NCBI GenBank assembly: GCA_964291485.2
Contig: OZ220224.1
Location: 1,240,001-1,304,000, forward strand
DNA: 64,000 bases
Origin: Kistimonas sp964291485
GTDB taxonomy: Bacteria > Pseudomonadota > Gammaproteobacteria > Pseudomonadales > Endozoicomonadaceae
Direction: 5' to 3'
The translations under genes were made by a program, and so were the position numbers. Of this stretch, positions 25,202 to 34,382 are shown piece by piece (positions within the stretch are counted from its first letter, which is position 1; each line of letters opens with the position of its first letter). The notes beneath the pieces are model-generated. The model was given only the letters and a program-made list of their open reading frames with translations. It ran no database searches and was not told the origin of the DNA.

Positions 25202-27298
25202 ATGAGCAGCCTCAGGATCAATTCAATTCTACAGGGTATAGGCGCCCGCAAGGATGTGATGCTGGCGATTCTGCTGGTATCCATTATCGTTCTGATTATC
25301 CTGCCTGTGCCGACGGTGCTGGTGGATGTGCTGATCGCCACCAATATGGGTATCTCCGCCATTCTGCTGATGACGGCGATTTACCTGAAGTCTCCGCTTG
25401 AGTTTTCGACCTTCCCATCGGTTTTGCTTGTTACAACGCTGTTCCGATTGGCGTTGTCCATTACCACCACCCGTCTGATTTTGCTGCAGGCAGATGCCGG
25501 CCAGATTGTATACACCTTCGGTAATTTCGTGGTGGGAGGGAACCTCATCGTCGGGATGGTTATCTTCCTGATCATTACCATTGTCCAGTTCCTGGTTATC
25601 ACCAAGGGGTCTGAACGGGTGGCGGAAGTCAGCGCCCGTTTCTCTCTCGATGGCATGCCCGGCAAGCAGATGAGTATCGACGCTGACATGCGTGCCGGTT
25701 CCATCGATATGGATGAAGCCCAGGCTCGCCGTGGCAGGGTAGAGAAAGAATCTCAGCTTTACGGCTCCATGGATGGTGCCATGAAGTTCGTAAAGGGTGA
25801 CGCCATTGCCGGCCTGATCATTATCTTTATTAACATCGGTGCGGGCGTCAGTATCGGTGTATTCCAGATGGGCATGACCTCCGGTGAAGCCCTGCAACTC
25901 TTCTCCATCCTGACCATCGGTGATGGCCTGATCGCACAGATTCCAGCACTGCTGATCTCGATAACGGCCGGTATTATCGTGACCCGGGTAGCCAATGAAG
26001 ATGCCACGGATTTGGGTAACGAGATCGGCAGTCAGCTGATGAACAAACCCAAGGCCTTGCTGGTAGGCGGCGGCTTACTGTTGGGTTTTGCTACGGTTCC
26101 CGGTTTTCCTACGCTGACGTTTTTGCTCCTTGCGGCACTGGTGGGTGGTGGCGGATTTATGAAACTGCGCAAGTTGCGCCGTGAAGAGCTACATGAAGAT
26201 GAGGGCGGTATTCCCGCAATGGCTGCGGCGGCGGATGGCAAGCCTGATAAGAAGCAGCGTCTGGACAAGCAGGAAGAATTCTCCCAAACCCTGCCTCTGA
26301 TCATAGATGTGCCGACGTCGTTGCAGAATCGCCTCAATACGTCAGAGCTCAACGAGGAACTGCTGAAGGTCAGGAAAGCGCTTTATATGGATCTTGGCGT
26401 ACCATTCCCGGGTATTCACCTTCGCTTTAATGATGCGATTGAAGATGAACATTACAAGATTCTGCTCAATGAAGTACCGGTCGCCAACGGCCACTTCCGG
26501 CAGGGCTTTGTGTTTGCCCGTGAACAGGCCGAACATCTGGATATGCTCAAAATTCCTTATGAAATGGGTGAACCGTTTATTCCATTACTGGATAGTCTCT
26601 GGGTACCTGAATCTAAAATAGACGCGCTGGATAACGCTGGCGTTAATTACATGAGTGATTCGAAGATCCTCACCCATCATCTGGCCTTCGTCCTCAAAAA
26701 GTATGCGGAAGACTTTATTGGAATTCAGGAAACCCGCTACCTGCTGGAAAAAATGGAAGACACCTTTGGTGAATTGATCAAGGAAGTGCAGCGTCTCATC
26801 CCGGTCAATAAGATCGCGGAAATCTTCCAGCGACTGGTTTCCGAGGATATATCCATCCGAAATCTTCGAACCATCCTGCAATCGCTGGTGGTCTGGGGGC
26901 ATAAGGAAAAAGAAGTGGTGCAGTTGACGGAGTATGTCCGGGGCAGCCTGAAGCGTTATATCAGCTTCAAGTACAGTAATGGGCAGAACATTCTGCCCGT
27001 CTATCTGCTGGATCAGGATCTGGAAGATACTATTCGCAGCGGTATCCGGCAGACATCAGCCGGTGCCTACCTGGCCCTCGATCCAACGGTGACAGCGCGC
27101 TTTGTAGAAGTCGTGAAGCAGACCATTGGTCGTATCGGTCATTTGGATAACAAGCCGGTGTTGATCACATCCATGGATATCCGCCGTTATGTAAGAAAGT
27201 TGCTGGAAGCGGAAGTCTATGAACTGGCGGTTCTTTCACATCAGGAGTTGACGGAAGAAGTCACGGTTCAACCGCTGGGCAGAATATCGCTGACCTGA
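25202..27298 (+). CDS. sctV: T3SS export gate protein SctV (YscV/LcrD/FlhA family)
   Basis: The 698-residue inner-membrane protein forms the nonameric export gate ring. About eight membrane spans fill residues 20-320, with the family signature between them: RVAEVSARFSLDGMPGKQ then MSIDADMRAGSIDMDEAQARR (about residues 137-180). The cytoplasmic C-terminal domain (about 350-698) should bind chaperone-substrate complexes. AGGGG lies 4 bp before the ATG. It closes the secretion block. Sct systems and flagellar FlhA share this family, but the SctX/SctY neighbours mark it as the secretion version. Confidence 0.96.
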   Translation: MSSLRINSILQGIGARKDVMLAILLVSIIVLIILPVPTVLVDVLIATNMGISAILLMTAIYLKSPLEFSTFPSVLLVTTLFRLALSITTTRLILLQADAGQIVYTFGNFVVGGNLIVGMVIFLIITIVQFLVITKGSERVAEVSARFSLDGMPGKQMSIDADMRAGSIDMDEAQARRGRVEKESQLYGSMDGAMKFVKGDAIAGLIIIFINIGAGVSIGVFQMGMTSGEALQLFSILTIGDGLIAQIPALLISITAGIIVTRVANEDATDLGNEIGSQLMNKPKALLVGGGLLLGFATVPGFPTLTFLLLAALVGGGGFMKLRKLRREELHEDEGGIPAMAAAADGKPDKKQRLDKQEEFSQTLPLIIDVPTSLQNRLNTSELNEELLKVRKALYMDLGVPFPGIHLRFNDAIEDEHYKILLNEVPVANGHFRQGFVFAREQAEHLDMLKIPYEMGEPFIPLLDSLWVPESKIDALDNAGVNYMSDSKILTHHLAFVLKKYAEDFIGIQETRYLLEKMEDTFGELIKEVQRLIPVNKIAEIFQRLVSEDISIRNLRTILQSLVVWGHKEKEVVQLTEYVRGSLKRYISFKYSNGQNILPVYLLDQDLEDTIRSGIRQTSAGAYLALDPTVTARFVEVVKQTIGRIGHLDNKPVLITSMDIRRYVRKLLEAEVYELAVLSHQELTEEVTVQPLGRISLT

Positions 27299-27350
27299 TC
27301 TGACGGTTCGTAAGAAAGGTGGTAGGGATAATTACCCGACAGCGACCACT

Positions 27351-27890
27351 TCAGTGAATGGTAGGGTAATCATCCTCATCCAGACGGGCATAGACATACT
27401 GGTCGTAGTATTTACCATTCTTGCAGATGTTTTTACGCAATACCCCTTCCAGCTGAAAGCCACATTTAACCAGCACTTTCTGGGAACCGATGTTGTATTC
27501 AATAACATCCGCGAACAGGCGCTTGATGCCACGCTTTTTGAATGCATATTCCGCCACACTGTTAACCGCTTTGGTGACGATGCCTTGTCCCCAGTATTCC
27601 TCACTGATCCAGAAACTGATCTCGGCGCTGTTCCGGTGAACATCGCCTTGCATCAAGAAACCAATCTCCCCGATAGCCTCTTTCTTGGTAGCAATGGCAA
27701 AGCGGCTCTCTGTTTCATGCTCTTTGGCGTGCTGAATCCAGTGACGGGCATGCTCGATGGTGTAGGGCACAGGGAAACTTTCGCGCTGGTTGACCGCTAT
27801 GTTGGGATTGTCCCCGTGCTTGGCCAGTCCGGAGGCATCGCCATAGAGCAGACTGCGGAGTGAGACGTCGTCGGTGAGCTGGATGTCCAT
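27351..27890 (-). CDS. GNAT-family (RimJ/RimL-like) N-acetyltransferase
   Basis: The 179-residue cytoplasmic acetyltransferase belongs to the RimJ/RimL/SpeG-like branch. MDIQLTDDVSLRSLLYGDA opens the fold; the acetyl-CoA-binding region is ISEEYWGQGIVTKAVNSVAEYAF (a Q-x-x-G-x-A-type pattern with GQGIVTKA), followed by RLFADVIEYNIGSQKVLVKCGF and EGVLRKNICKNGKYYD, typical of this branch. The start is the inner Met at 27890, preceded by CAGGGGG; the frame opens 12 codons earlier. The substrate cannot be inferred. It converges with sctV. Confidence 0.88.
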   Translation of the reverse strand: MDIQLTDDVSLRSLLYGDASGLAKHGDNPNIAVNQRESFPVPYTIEHARHWIQHAKEHETESRFAIATKKEAIGEIGFLMQGDVHRNSAEISFWISEEYWGQGIVTKAVNSVAEYAFKKRGIKRLFADVIEYNIGSQKVLVKCGFQLEGVLRKNICKNGKYYDQYVYARLDEDDYPTIH

Positions 27891-28216
27891 ACAGCTGATA
27901 CCCCCTGGATACAAAATCGTTATCAAGGGGGTTATCGGCCACAGGCTGGCTCAGTTTATGTGAAAAAATCTGTTGGATGGGCAATTTTTATGGTGGGTTA
28001 ACTTGTCTGTAACCTGCTGAAAAATATACAAATCAAACAAATTGCTCGTCATTGCCGTAGTTGTCGGATCAATGATGATTTTGCTGACATACAGCAATAA
28101 AAAAAGAAGCGCTTGAGGTACAACCGTCTTGCGGTCTGCGCCCTTTAGCGGAATAAGCAGACAGAAAACAAGGCGACTCCGGGGAGAGTCGCTTTTTCGA
28201 TTCTAGAGTGAACAGA
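27891..28216. other. Gene-free region with candidate small RNA
   Basis: The 326-bp gap is AT-rich in its left part, and I see no coding region. It contains TTGCTG-ACATA-CAGCAA (28081-28097), a segment with several possible short pairings, and an intrinsic terminator at 28173-28197 on the plus strand. Since no plus-strand gene lies before that terminator for over 800 bp, a small RNA beginning somewhere in 28000-28110 is possible. No promoter was fixed with confidence. Confidence 0.4.
28173..28197 (+). terminator. Intrinsic terminator without an upstream protein gene
   Basis: A stem GCGACTC / GAGTCGC with a 6-base loop is followed directly by five Ts on the plus strand. The nearest plus-strand gene upstream is sctV, 870 bp away, with a minus-strand gene between. 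Confidence 0.75.
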
Positions 28217-28585
28217 ATGACAATCGAACAACTGGTGAATGAGTGGCGTCACCCTATTCACAACAATCCGGAAATTGACTTCGATGAAATACCGGTTTCG
28301 GAAATGGTCGCTGACAAGACCAGCGTTGTTGGTCTTCATGAGAGAACGGCCATTTTTGTAGCGGAATTTACCGCCAACGGAACGGGCAGTGTCATTCCGC
28401 CGGTGGTAGAGATTAAGGGCGAAACCCATGGTTTTACTGAAAAAGCCCTTCCCGCAATCGAAACTGCCACGGAGCGTGGTGTCGCTGAGCAGGGTCATTC
28501 TGCCACTGTCTCCTTGCACATTCCTCATTATGACTTCAATGACAACACATTGATGAAAGGTGGGAACGACTGGAAGTTCCTTTGA
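28217..28585 (+). CDS. Conserved-looking small protein of unknown function
   Basis: The 122-residue soluble protein is of mixed composition (MTIEQLVNEWRHPIHNNPEIDF ... GGNDWKFL), with no signal peptide or membrane segment. The frame also allows a GTG start at 28208; ATG 28217 is preferred for want of a clear ribosome site for either. I do not recognise a family. It stands alone between the small-RNA candidate and nhaD. Confidence 0.5.
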   Translation: MTIEQLVNEWRHPIHNNPEIDFDEIPVSEMVADKTSVVGLHERTAIFVAEFTANGTGSVIPPVVEIKGETHGFTEKALPAIETATERGVAEQGHSATVSLHIPHYDFNDNTLMKGGNDWKFL

Positions 28586-28739
28586 GGATCAACTGTCCGT
28601 CATTTGATTCTAATGACCTGTTTTGACTGTTAACGAACAGAGATTTCCATCGTATGGCCACCTTGGGTTCAGGGTGGCCTTTCATTGTCTTCGTGGTTTG
28701 ACATGGCCTGCTCCGGGCCGGATTGGATGAGTCTATATC

Positions 28740-30134
28740 ATGAGTATCTGGATAAAAGCGTTAACATCGTTACTCCTGCTGACGGGGGCGGGGCTGGCGC
28801 AGGCTGCGGGCGGTAGTGGTGCAGTGCTTGGCGCCACAGGGGAACCGTTGGCGTATTTGTGTATTGCCGTATTTGTCGTGGCCTATATCGCCGTCATTGG
28901 TGAAGAAGTCTTGCACCTTCGGAAGTCCAAGCCTGTGATTATGGCGGCAGGGATCATCTGGGCACTGATCGCTGTCATCGCACAGGATTATGGTGTCAGT
29001 AAGGAAGAGGTCCATGCCGCCTTGATTCATGTATTGGTGGAATACAGCGCCCTGTTCCTGTTCCTTCTGGTAGCGATGACCTATATCAACACCATGGAAG
29101 AGCGGCAGGTGTTTGCCGCATTACGCGCAAAACTGATACAACGGGGGTTGAGCTTCCGGCAGCTGTTCTGGGTAACCGGCGGGCTGGCATTCTGTATCTC
29201 CCCGGTAGCGGATAACCTGACCACCGCGTTGCTGATGGGCTCGGTCATTATGGCTGTGGGCGCTGGCAATAGTCGCTTTATCACCATGGCGATGATTAAT
29301 GTCGTGGTAGCGGCTAACGCGGGTGGTGCATTCAGTCCGTTCGGTGATATCACTACTCTGATGGTCTGGCAGGCCGGCAAGGTCGATTTCTTCGGTTTCT
29401 TCGCACTGTTCCTCCCGTCGCTGACAACATTCCTGGTGCCAGCGTTGATCATGAGTCTGTTCATACCGGCAGAAAAGCCGGTCAGTGTGGACGACAATAC
29501 GGGCATCAAGCAGGGCGGATTGGTGATCTGTGGCCTATTTATGCTGACGATCATCCTGGCGGTGAGCTTTGAGAAACTGCTTGGGTTACCGCCCTTCATG
29601 GGTATGATGACCGGTATGTCATTACTGATGTTTTATACCTGGATGCTGAAGAACGGCCACCGGTTATGGGGAAAGAGAGTCGCCAAAGATGCGATACGGG
29701 GCGAACTGGATTTCTTCCTGAAAGTCGCCAGGGCGGAATGGGATACCCTGTTGTTCTTCTTCGGTATCCTTTTCTCAGTGGGCGGCTTGGGATACTTGGG
29801 CTACCTGGAGCTTGCGTCCGCTACCATGTATACCGATCTGGGCCCTTCGGTGACGAATATCCTGGCGGGTGTGGTCTCTGCTGTGGTGGATAACATCCCG
29901 GTTATGTTCGCCATTATCAGCATGAGTCCGGAAATGGGTGAATTCCAATGGTTACTGGTCACTTTGACGGCAGGTGTTGGCGGCAGCATGTTGTCGATTG
30001 GCTCTGCTGCCGGCGTGGCCTTGATGGGGGCGGCCAAGGGCAACTATACCTTCATGGGGCATCTGCGTTGGTCGTGGGCAATTGCCCTTGGTTACGCAGC
30101 CAGTATTGGCGTGCATTTCCTGGTGAATGGTTAA
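28740..30134 (+). CDS. nhaD: Na+/H+ antiporter NhaD
   Basis: The 464-residue inner-membrane antiporter of the NhaD/ArsB superfamily extrudes sodium in exchange for protons, typical of marine and halotolerant bacteria. A signal-like first segment (SLLLLTGAGLAQAAGG) is followed by about 12 further spans. Recognisable conserved strings are FCISPVADNLTTALLMG (with the D-N-x-T motif) and ANAGGAFSPFGDITTLMVW, then VVDNIPVMFAIISMSP near the C-terminus. There is no operon partner. The long stem at 30182-30214 follows. Confidence 0.95.
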   Translation: MSIWIKALTSLLLLTGAGLAQAAGGSGAVLGATGEPLAYLCIAVFVVAYIAVIGEEVLHLRKSKPVIMAAGIIWALIAVIAQDYGVSKEEVHAALIHVLVEYSALFLFLLVAMTYINTMEERQVFAALRAKLIQRGLSFRQLFWVTGGLAFCISPVADNLTTALLMGSVIMAVGAGNSRFITMAMINVVVAANAGGAFSPFGDITTLMVWQAGKVDFFGFFALFLPSLTTFLVPALIMSLFIPAEKPVSVDDNTGIKQGGLVICGLFMLTIILAVSFEKLLGLPPFMGMMTGMSLLMFYTWMLKNGHRLWGKRVAKDAIRGELDFFLKVARAEWDTLLFFFGILFSVGGLGYLGYLELASATMYTDLGPSVTNILAGVVSAVVDNIPVMFAIISMSPEMGEFQWLLVTLTAGVGGSMLSIGSAAGVALMGAAKGNYTFMGHLRWSWAIALGYAASIGVHFLVNG

Positions 30135-30181
30135 GTGGGGTTTATAGACAATATAGATGCCTGAAACTCTGGCATAAGGAA

Positions 30182-30214
30182 GCATTGCCTGATTAGTTCA
30201 TTATCAGGCAATGC
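30182..30214. terminator. Hairpin between convergent nhaD and yhcC
   Basis: A perfect 12-bp stem (GCATTGCCTGAT / ATCAGGCAATGC) with a 9-base loop lies between two genes that end toward each other. Neither side has a strong T tract, so intrinsic termination would be inefficient; the symmetric position still supports a shared terminator. Confidence 0.55.
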
Positions 30215-30224
30215 AGCTCATTTT

Positions 30225-31148
30225 CTAGAACCCGTTTACCGACTCTATTTCTTCTTTACCGTCGGTTTCCAGACGCTCATAAATCCCACCAAGAATATCC
30301 CACTTATGTTTCACCCACTCAGGTGCGAGAAGATATTGATGGGCTCCAGAACCGGTCAGACGGTGGAAGAGCAGCTCTCTTGGCGCAGTCTTGATGATTT
30401 CTACCACCGTATTAACGTAATCGTCCATGGTCAGCTCTGGTACCAGACCTTGCTTCCACTCCCGGGCCAATTGTGTGCCTTTGACGATATGAAGGGGGTG
30501 AATCTTGATGGCTTTTACGCCCAGATCCAGCACACGCTGGTAACTGGTCAGGGTGTCTTTTGCGGTTTCCCCCGGAATACCCATGATCAGGTGGGTGCAC
30601 AGGTTCAGGCCGAATTGATGAACCCGCTTTACGGCATCCTCGTAATCGGCAAATGTATGACCACGGTTGATGCGCTCCAGTGAAGTATCAAAGCTGGATT
30701 GCAGGCCGAGTTCCAGCCAGATTTCGTGGCCCTGTTGTTGATAGTCTGCCAGAAGGGACAGCACAGGATCAGGCACGCAATCGGGACGGGTGCCGATGGC
30801 CAGACCGATAATCTCGTCAGCTGCCAGCGCTTCATCATAGAGCGCTTTCAGGCGTTCAATCTCGCCGTAGGTGTTCGAATAGGACTGGAAATAGGCGATG
30901 AAGCGGCGCGCCTTTCGTACTTGTTCAACCCGTGTTCTTGCAGCATTCAATTGTGCTGTCACAGAACCCGCTTTGGTCGAAGCCGGGCTGAACGAGTTGT
31001 TGTTACAGAAACTGCAGCCGCCAAAGCCTTTGGTGCCGTCACGGTTGGGGCAGGTAAAGTCGGCGTTGACGGACAGTTTGTGAATCGGCTCTCCGTATTT
31101 TTGCCGGAGGTAATTGCCAAAGGTGTTGACGTAACGGGTCAGATCCAT
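30225..31148 (-). CDS. yhcC: Radical SAM protein of the YhcC family (TIGR01212-like)
   Basis: The 307-residue cytoplasmic radical SAM enzyme has the family start (MDLTRYVNTFGNYLRQKYGE) and a cluster motif of unusual spacing, CPNRDGTKGFGGCSFCNN, where the three Cys bind the 4Fe-4S cluster. GLQSSFDTSLERINRGHTF and THLIMGIPGE are well-conserved barrel segments. The E. coli homologue has no firmly established reaction; related proteins work on RNA or redox cofactors. A stand-alone minus-strand gene. Confidence 0.93.
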   Translation of the reverse strand: MDLTRYVNTFGNYLRQKYGEPIHKLSVNADFTCPNRDGTKGFGGCSFCNNNSFSPASTKAGSVTAQLNAARTRVEQVRKARRFIAYFQSYSNTYGEIERLKALYDEALAADEIIGLAIGTRPDCVPDPVLSLLADYQQQGHEIWLELGLQSSFDTSLERINRGHTFADYEDAVKRVHQFGLNLCTHLIMGIPGETAKDTLTSYQRVLDLGVKAIKIHPLHIVKGTQLAREWKQGLVPELTMDDYVNTVVEIIKTAPRELLFHRLTGSGAHQYLLAPEWVKHKWDILGGIYERLETDGKEEIESVNGF

Positions 31149-31337
31149 ATGCGTGATGACGGGTTGTCAGAAACCTGTCGTTTGGCCTCTGCAGTGATTG
31201 GAAAGGGGAAGGTTGGGTTACTGGCACAATACGTGATCAGCGTACCAGCCACTATCCGTGTTTTTGCTGATCAGTCTCTGGGAAGTTCTATGAGATGGAT
31301 GCCGGCCTGTGGCCGGCTCTGGCGAGAAAGCGGGTGC

Positions 31338-31643
31338 TTACTGATATTTGCGCATCTTTTCGAGGACATCTTTGACGATGCGGCGGGCATTGGCCTCGGT
31401 GGCCTTGCTGTTCTTGTTGTCTGACTGGCTTTTGCTGTCGATGATGCGGGTTGCCAGCTTGCGGGCCACGGACGCAACCAGTTCATCCATGAACGCTTCG
31501 TCGAACCAGGGCATGTCGCTGAACTGGATCTGGACCAGCTGTGTTTCCTTCTTTTTCTTGCCCTGCTCAGAGAAATGGATAGCAAAATCCCCGTTATCGG
31601 ACGCGCTCTGACTGATGGTCAAAGTAAACTGTTCGCCGCTCAT
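31338..31643 (-). CDS. Small protein of unknown function
   Basis: The 101-residue soluble protein is Lys- and Ser-rich (GKKKKETQLVQIQFSDMPW) with an amphipathic C-terminal half (NARRIVKDVLEKMRKYQ). There is no signal peptide or membrane span. A longer out-of-phase frame (31271-31585) overlaps it but has a far less natural, Ser/Arg-rich translation, so this frame is preferred. No family is recognised. Confidence 0.55.
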   Translation of the reverse strand: MSGEQFTLTISQSASDNGDFAIHFSEQGKKKKETQLVQIQFSDMPWFDEAFMDELVASVARKLATRIIDSKSQSDNKNSKATEANARRIVKDVLEKMRKYQ

Positions 31644-31851
31644 GACTATCCATCTCCAGACTGTTATACCCTGATTGTCGGCAGGGGCATGAGCGGCTTT
31701 ACGGTCTTATTACATGCAATGTTGCCTTTGCATGCCAGACCGGTATTTTTCTGTTCGGGATGCCATTTACCTGCCAGCGGCGAGGTTCAGACTGTGTCTT
31801 GCGGTATTTCAGTTTTGCACATTTTCCCAATCAGTTCGGGGGGGAGTTGTC

Positions 31852-32187
31852 ATGATTACTGATATCCAGATGCGGTCGCTGGTTCAGCGGATTGCCCATC
31901 ATGCCACCATGGCGGTGCTGCACGGAAGAATGCCAAAGGATCAGGCGATTGATAATGCGATCCTCTCCACGCTGGAACGGGTGGAAGATGAGAAAACCCA
32001 CGCAGAGCATTACCTGTTTTCAAGTACAACAGGCAGCCTGGCGCTGGACCTGAGCGATATGCAACGGCTTGAAATGGATGCGGACAGAGCGTTTCTCCAG
32101 GAGGTCCAGACTGAAGATCGCAAGGATGTCATTCATGGCGTGCTGGTTGTGGCCGTATTGGCTGTCATTGCGGCTTTGACCTGGTAA
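31852..32187 (+). CDS. Small protein with a C-terminal membrane anchor, unknown function
   Basis: The 111-residue protein starts at ATG 31852, with GGGGGGAG upstream; the open frame reaches 46 codons further upstream, but that part looks non-coding. Residues 1-90 are helical and charged. The last 16 residues (GVLVVAVLAVIAALTW) form a single membrane span, so it is a tail-anchored protein facing the cytoplasm. No known family is evident. Confidence 0.65.
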   Translation: MITDIQMRSLVQRIAHHATMAVLHGRMPKDQAIDNAILSTLERVEDEKTHAEHYLFSSTTGSLALDLSDMQRLEMDADRAFLQEVQTEDRKDVIHGVLVVAVLAVIAALTW

Positions 32188-32193
32188 TTCCCC

Positions 32194-32222
32194 GCGGAGT
32201 CAGAGTCTGCCGCTGACTCCGC
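32194..32222. terminator. Hairpin between convergent genes
   Basis: A perfect 10-bp GC-rich stem (GCGGAGTCAG / CTGACTCCGC) with a 9-base loop lies 6 bp after the tail-anchored protein and 14 bp before the end of the binding-protein gene on the other strand. It has no T tract on either side. Confidence 0.5.
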
Positions 32223-32235
32223 TGCACACAAGTGA

Positions 32236-33846
32236 TTATTGCTTAAGGTATAAATGCCGGGTATAGACCTGATCCTGCGGGCTTGAATAGTAGTTGCCCA
32301 CCCGGGGTGATACCAGGCGTGCTGTCACATAGTGATACAGGGGAATCACCGGCATCTCCTGATTCAGAATCCCTTCCAGTTTTTCGTAGATTTTTTCTCG
32401 CTTGTGAATATCCAGCGTAGTCAGCGCCGTTGCCATTAACCGATCATATTCGGGATGATGGAATCGGGCTTTATTGCTGCCGTGATCACTGACAAAAATC
32501 GACAGCATACTGGAGGTTTCATCAAAATCTGCAATCCAGCTGGCACGCGCCAGGTCAAATTGCCCCAGTTTGATGGATTCAATAGCTGCTTTCCATTCCT
32601 GGTTGACCAACTCTACATCGGCGCCTAATGCCTGTTTCCACATCTGTGCGATAGCAATAGCAATTTTTTTGCGTGACTCGCTCGTGTTATAGAGGATGCT
32701 CACTTTCAAGGGATTCGCAGACGAATAGCCTGCCTTTCGATAAAACTCCCGGGCCGCGGCCAGCCGCTCTTCCTGTGACATCAACTGGTAATCCGGTGTG
32801 TATTCCGGCATAGACGTGGTGTAAGACGGCGTGAAGGTATAAGCCGGTATCTGCCCTTCGCCCAGCACTTTTTCCGTCAATGCCTGCCGGTCAACGGCAT
32901 AGGATAGCGCCTTGCGGAGATTGATGTCCTTGAACGCACCCTTGCGGGTATTAAAGGCGTAATACTCTGTGCCCAGCAGGCGGGACAGGTGAATCTCTGA
33001 GGCCTGTTTTTTCCTGATATGGGCATAGTAATTGGCAGGGAGGCCACTGGTAATGTCGAGTTCGCCAGCCTGGTAGCGATGATATTCGGCAGAAGGGGAC
33101 GTCAGCGGCAGATAGGAAACGGTTGAAACTTTCAAATGCTTGTAAGATGGGTGGCGCTTATTCGCCGTCAGTTCGATATGTTCATTGACGACCCAGTCTG
33201 TCAGGGTATAAGTCCCATTGCTGACGAAATTGTTTTTGTCGATCCAGTTATCACCATGTTGCTTGACGATTTTCTGAGGCACAGGAAATAGCACCGGGTG
33301 GGTCAGTGTTTCCAGAAACCAGGCCAAGGGGCGATCCAGCGTCACTTCAAACGTGTCTGGAGACAGGGCGGCGACGCCCAGGTGCGAAGGCGGGAGTTCC
33401 CCCCGAATAATGGCGCTCGCATGGGTGATGCCCAGCATTTCGAGGTACCAGGCATAAGGGGAGGCTGTTTTGGGATCCACGGCCCGCTGCCAGGCATAAA
33501 CAAAGTCTTCCGCGGTGACCGGGGTGCCGTTTGACCATTCACTGTTTCGTAGATGAAAGGTCCAAACACGGCCATTTTGGCTAACCTCCCAGCGGGAAGC
33601 CTGCGCGGGCATAATATCCCAGCTTCTGTCACGGGTCACCAGGCCATCAAACAGGTCATTGGCAATGTTGATGGCTGGCAGACTGTGTATCTGTTGCGGG
33701 TCAAGCGATTCAGGTTCTGCTGCATTGCCCCGAACCAGCTGGCTGCCCGAGAGCTTGGCAAATACGCTACCGACGCTGGCCAGAGTGACAGCAATGCAGA
33801 GCAGTAGAAGACAAAGCAACTTGCGAAGTGAATGGCCGTGTGACAT
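32236..33846 (-). CDS. Oligopeptide ABC transporter periplasmic binding protein (OppA/SBP_bac_5)
   Basis: The 536-residue periplasmic protein has a signal peptide (LLCLLLLCIAVTLASVGSVFA, cut before K-L-S). Family landmarks include RGNAAEPESLDPQQIHS, VWTFHLRNSEWSNGTPVTAEDFVYAWQR (the SBP_bac_5 signature region), NLRKALSYAVDRQALTEKVLGE and YNTSESRKKIAIAIAQMW. The length is normal. No permease or ATPase genes lie next to it, so it must work with a transporter encoded elsewhere or be an orphan. The ligand is probably a peptide. Confidence 0.92.
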   Translation of the reverse strand: MSHGHSLRKLLCLLLLCIAVTLASVGSVFAKLSGSQLVRGNAAEPESLDPQQIHSLPAINIANDLFDGLVTRDRSWDIMPAQASRWEVSQNGRVWTFHLRNSEWSNGTPVTAEDFVYAWQRAVDPKTASPYAWYLEMLGITHASAIIRGELPPSHLGVAALSPDTFEVTLDRPLAWFLETLTHPVLFPVPQKIVKQHGDNWIDKNNFVSNGTYTLTDWVVNEHIELTANKRHPSYKHLKVSTVSYLPLTSPSAEYHRYQAGELDITSGLPANYYAHIRKKQASEIHLSRLLGTEYYAFNTRKGAFKDINLRKALSYAVDRQALTEKVLGEGQIPAYTFTPSYTTSMPEYTPDYQLMSQEERLAAAREFYRKAGYSSANPLKVSILYNTSESRKKIAIAIAQMWKQALGADVELVNQEWKAAIESIKLGQFDLARASWIADFDETSSMLSIFVSDHGSNKARFHHPEYDRLMATALTTLDIHKREKIYEKLEGILNQEMPVIPLYHYVTARLVSPRVGNYYSSPQDQVYTRHLYLKQ

Positions 33847-34100
33847 GCCTGTGTTTCCCCTTACTGTGATCGCTTAACAGGTTTTAACTATCGTCTTTTT
33901 TATGCGGATTGTGGATAACGAGGCGAAGCCTGGTTCACGGATCCGACTGGCTGACAACTATCCTTATAGGAACGGCAGATAAATATACACGTGCTTTTCC
34001 TATGGTCTTTAAGCAGTTTATTAACCTTTAAAAATACTGCTCACACGCCAAAGCACAAGGGAAAAGAACGGATTGTTTTGTGAATCAGGAGGGAGGGGCA

Positions 34101-34382
34101 ATGACGCAGGTAAATAATAATGGTCCGATAGGGCCGATTGATCCCTCCGGACAACCGGGATCGACCGGGAAACCCTCCGGCCAGGTCGATCAGACAGAGG
34201 CGGATGCCTTCGCCAATATGATGGACGGCGATGACACCGCTGATGCGACCCAAGCGGGTGAGGGCACAGAAGAAACCACGCGGGAAGAATTCGAAGAGCT
34301 CTTTCGCCGTAATTCTTTCCAGCAGTTCATGGAACAGTCCAAGAAGCTGGTGGATGAAGCGAAAAAGAACAGTGAGGGTTAA
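34101..34382 (+). CDS. Short acidic polar protein, unknown
   Basis: The 93-residue protein starts at ATG 34101, with AGGAGGGAGGGG just upstream; the frame opens seven codons earlier. It has a Gly/Pro/Gln-rich N-terminus (NNNGPIGPIDPSGQPG) and a helical end (FQQFMEQSKKLVDEAKKNSEG). It has no cysteine, signal peptide or membrane span. The D-x-x-E-x-D-A-F-x-x-M-M stretch near residue 30 is loosely like the start of SctI, but that is too short to assign. It converges with the thioesterase gene and abuts it. Confidence 0.6.
   Translation: MTQVNNNGPIGPIDPSGQPGSTGKPSGQVDQTEADAFANMMDGDDTADATQAGEGTEETTREEFEELFRRNSFQQFMEQSKKLVDEAKKNSEG

Noticed and set aside
25229..25897. Minus-strand His/Asn/Gln-rich 222-residue frame opposite sctV
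   Set aside because: It is the shadow of the membrane-span codons of sctV.
31271..31585. Alternative 104-residue minus-strand frame overlapping the 31338-31643 gene
   Set aside because: Its Ser/Arg/Trp-rich translation is typical of a wrong frame.
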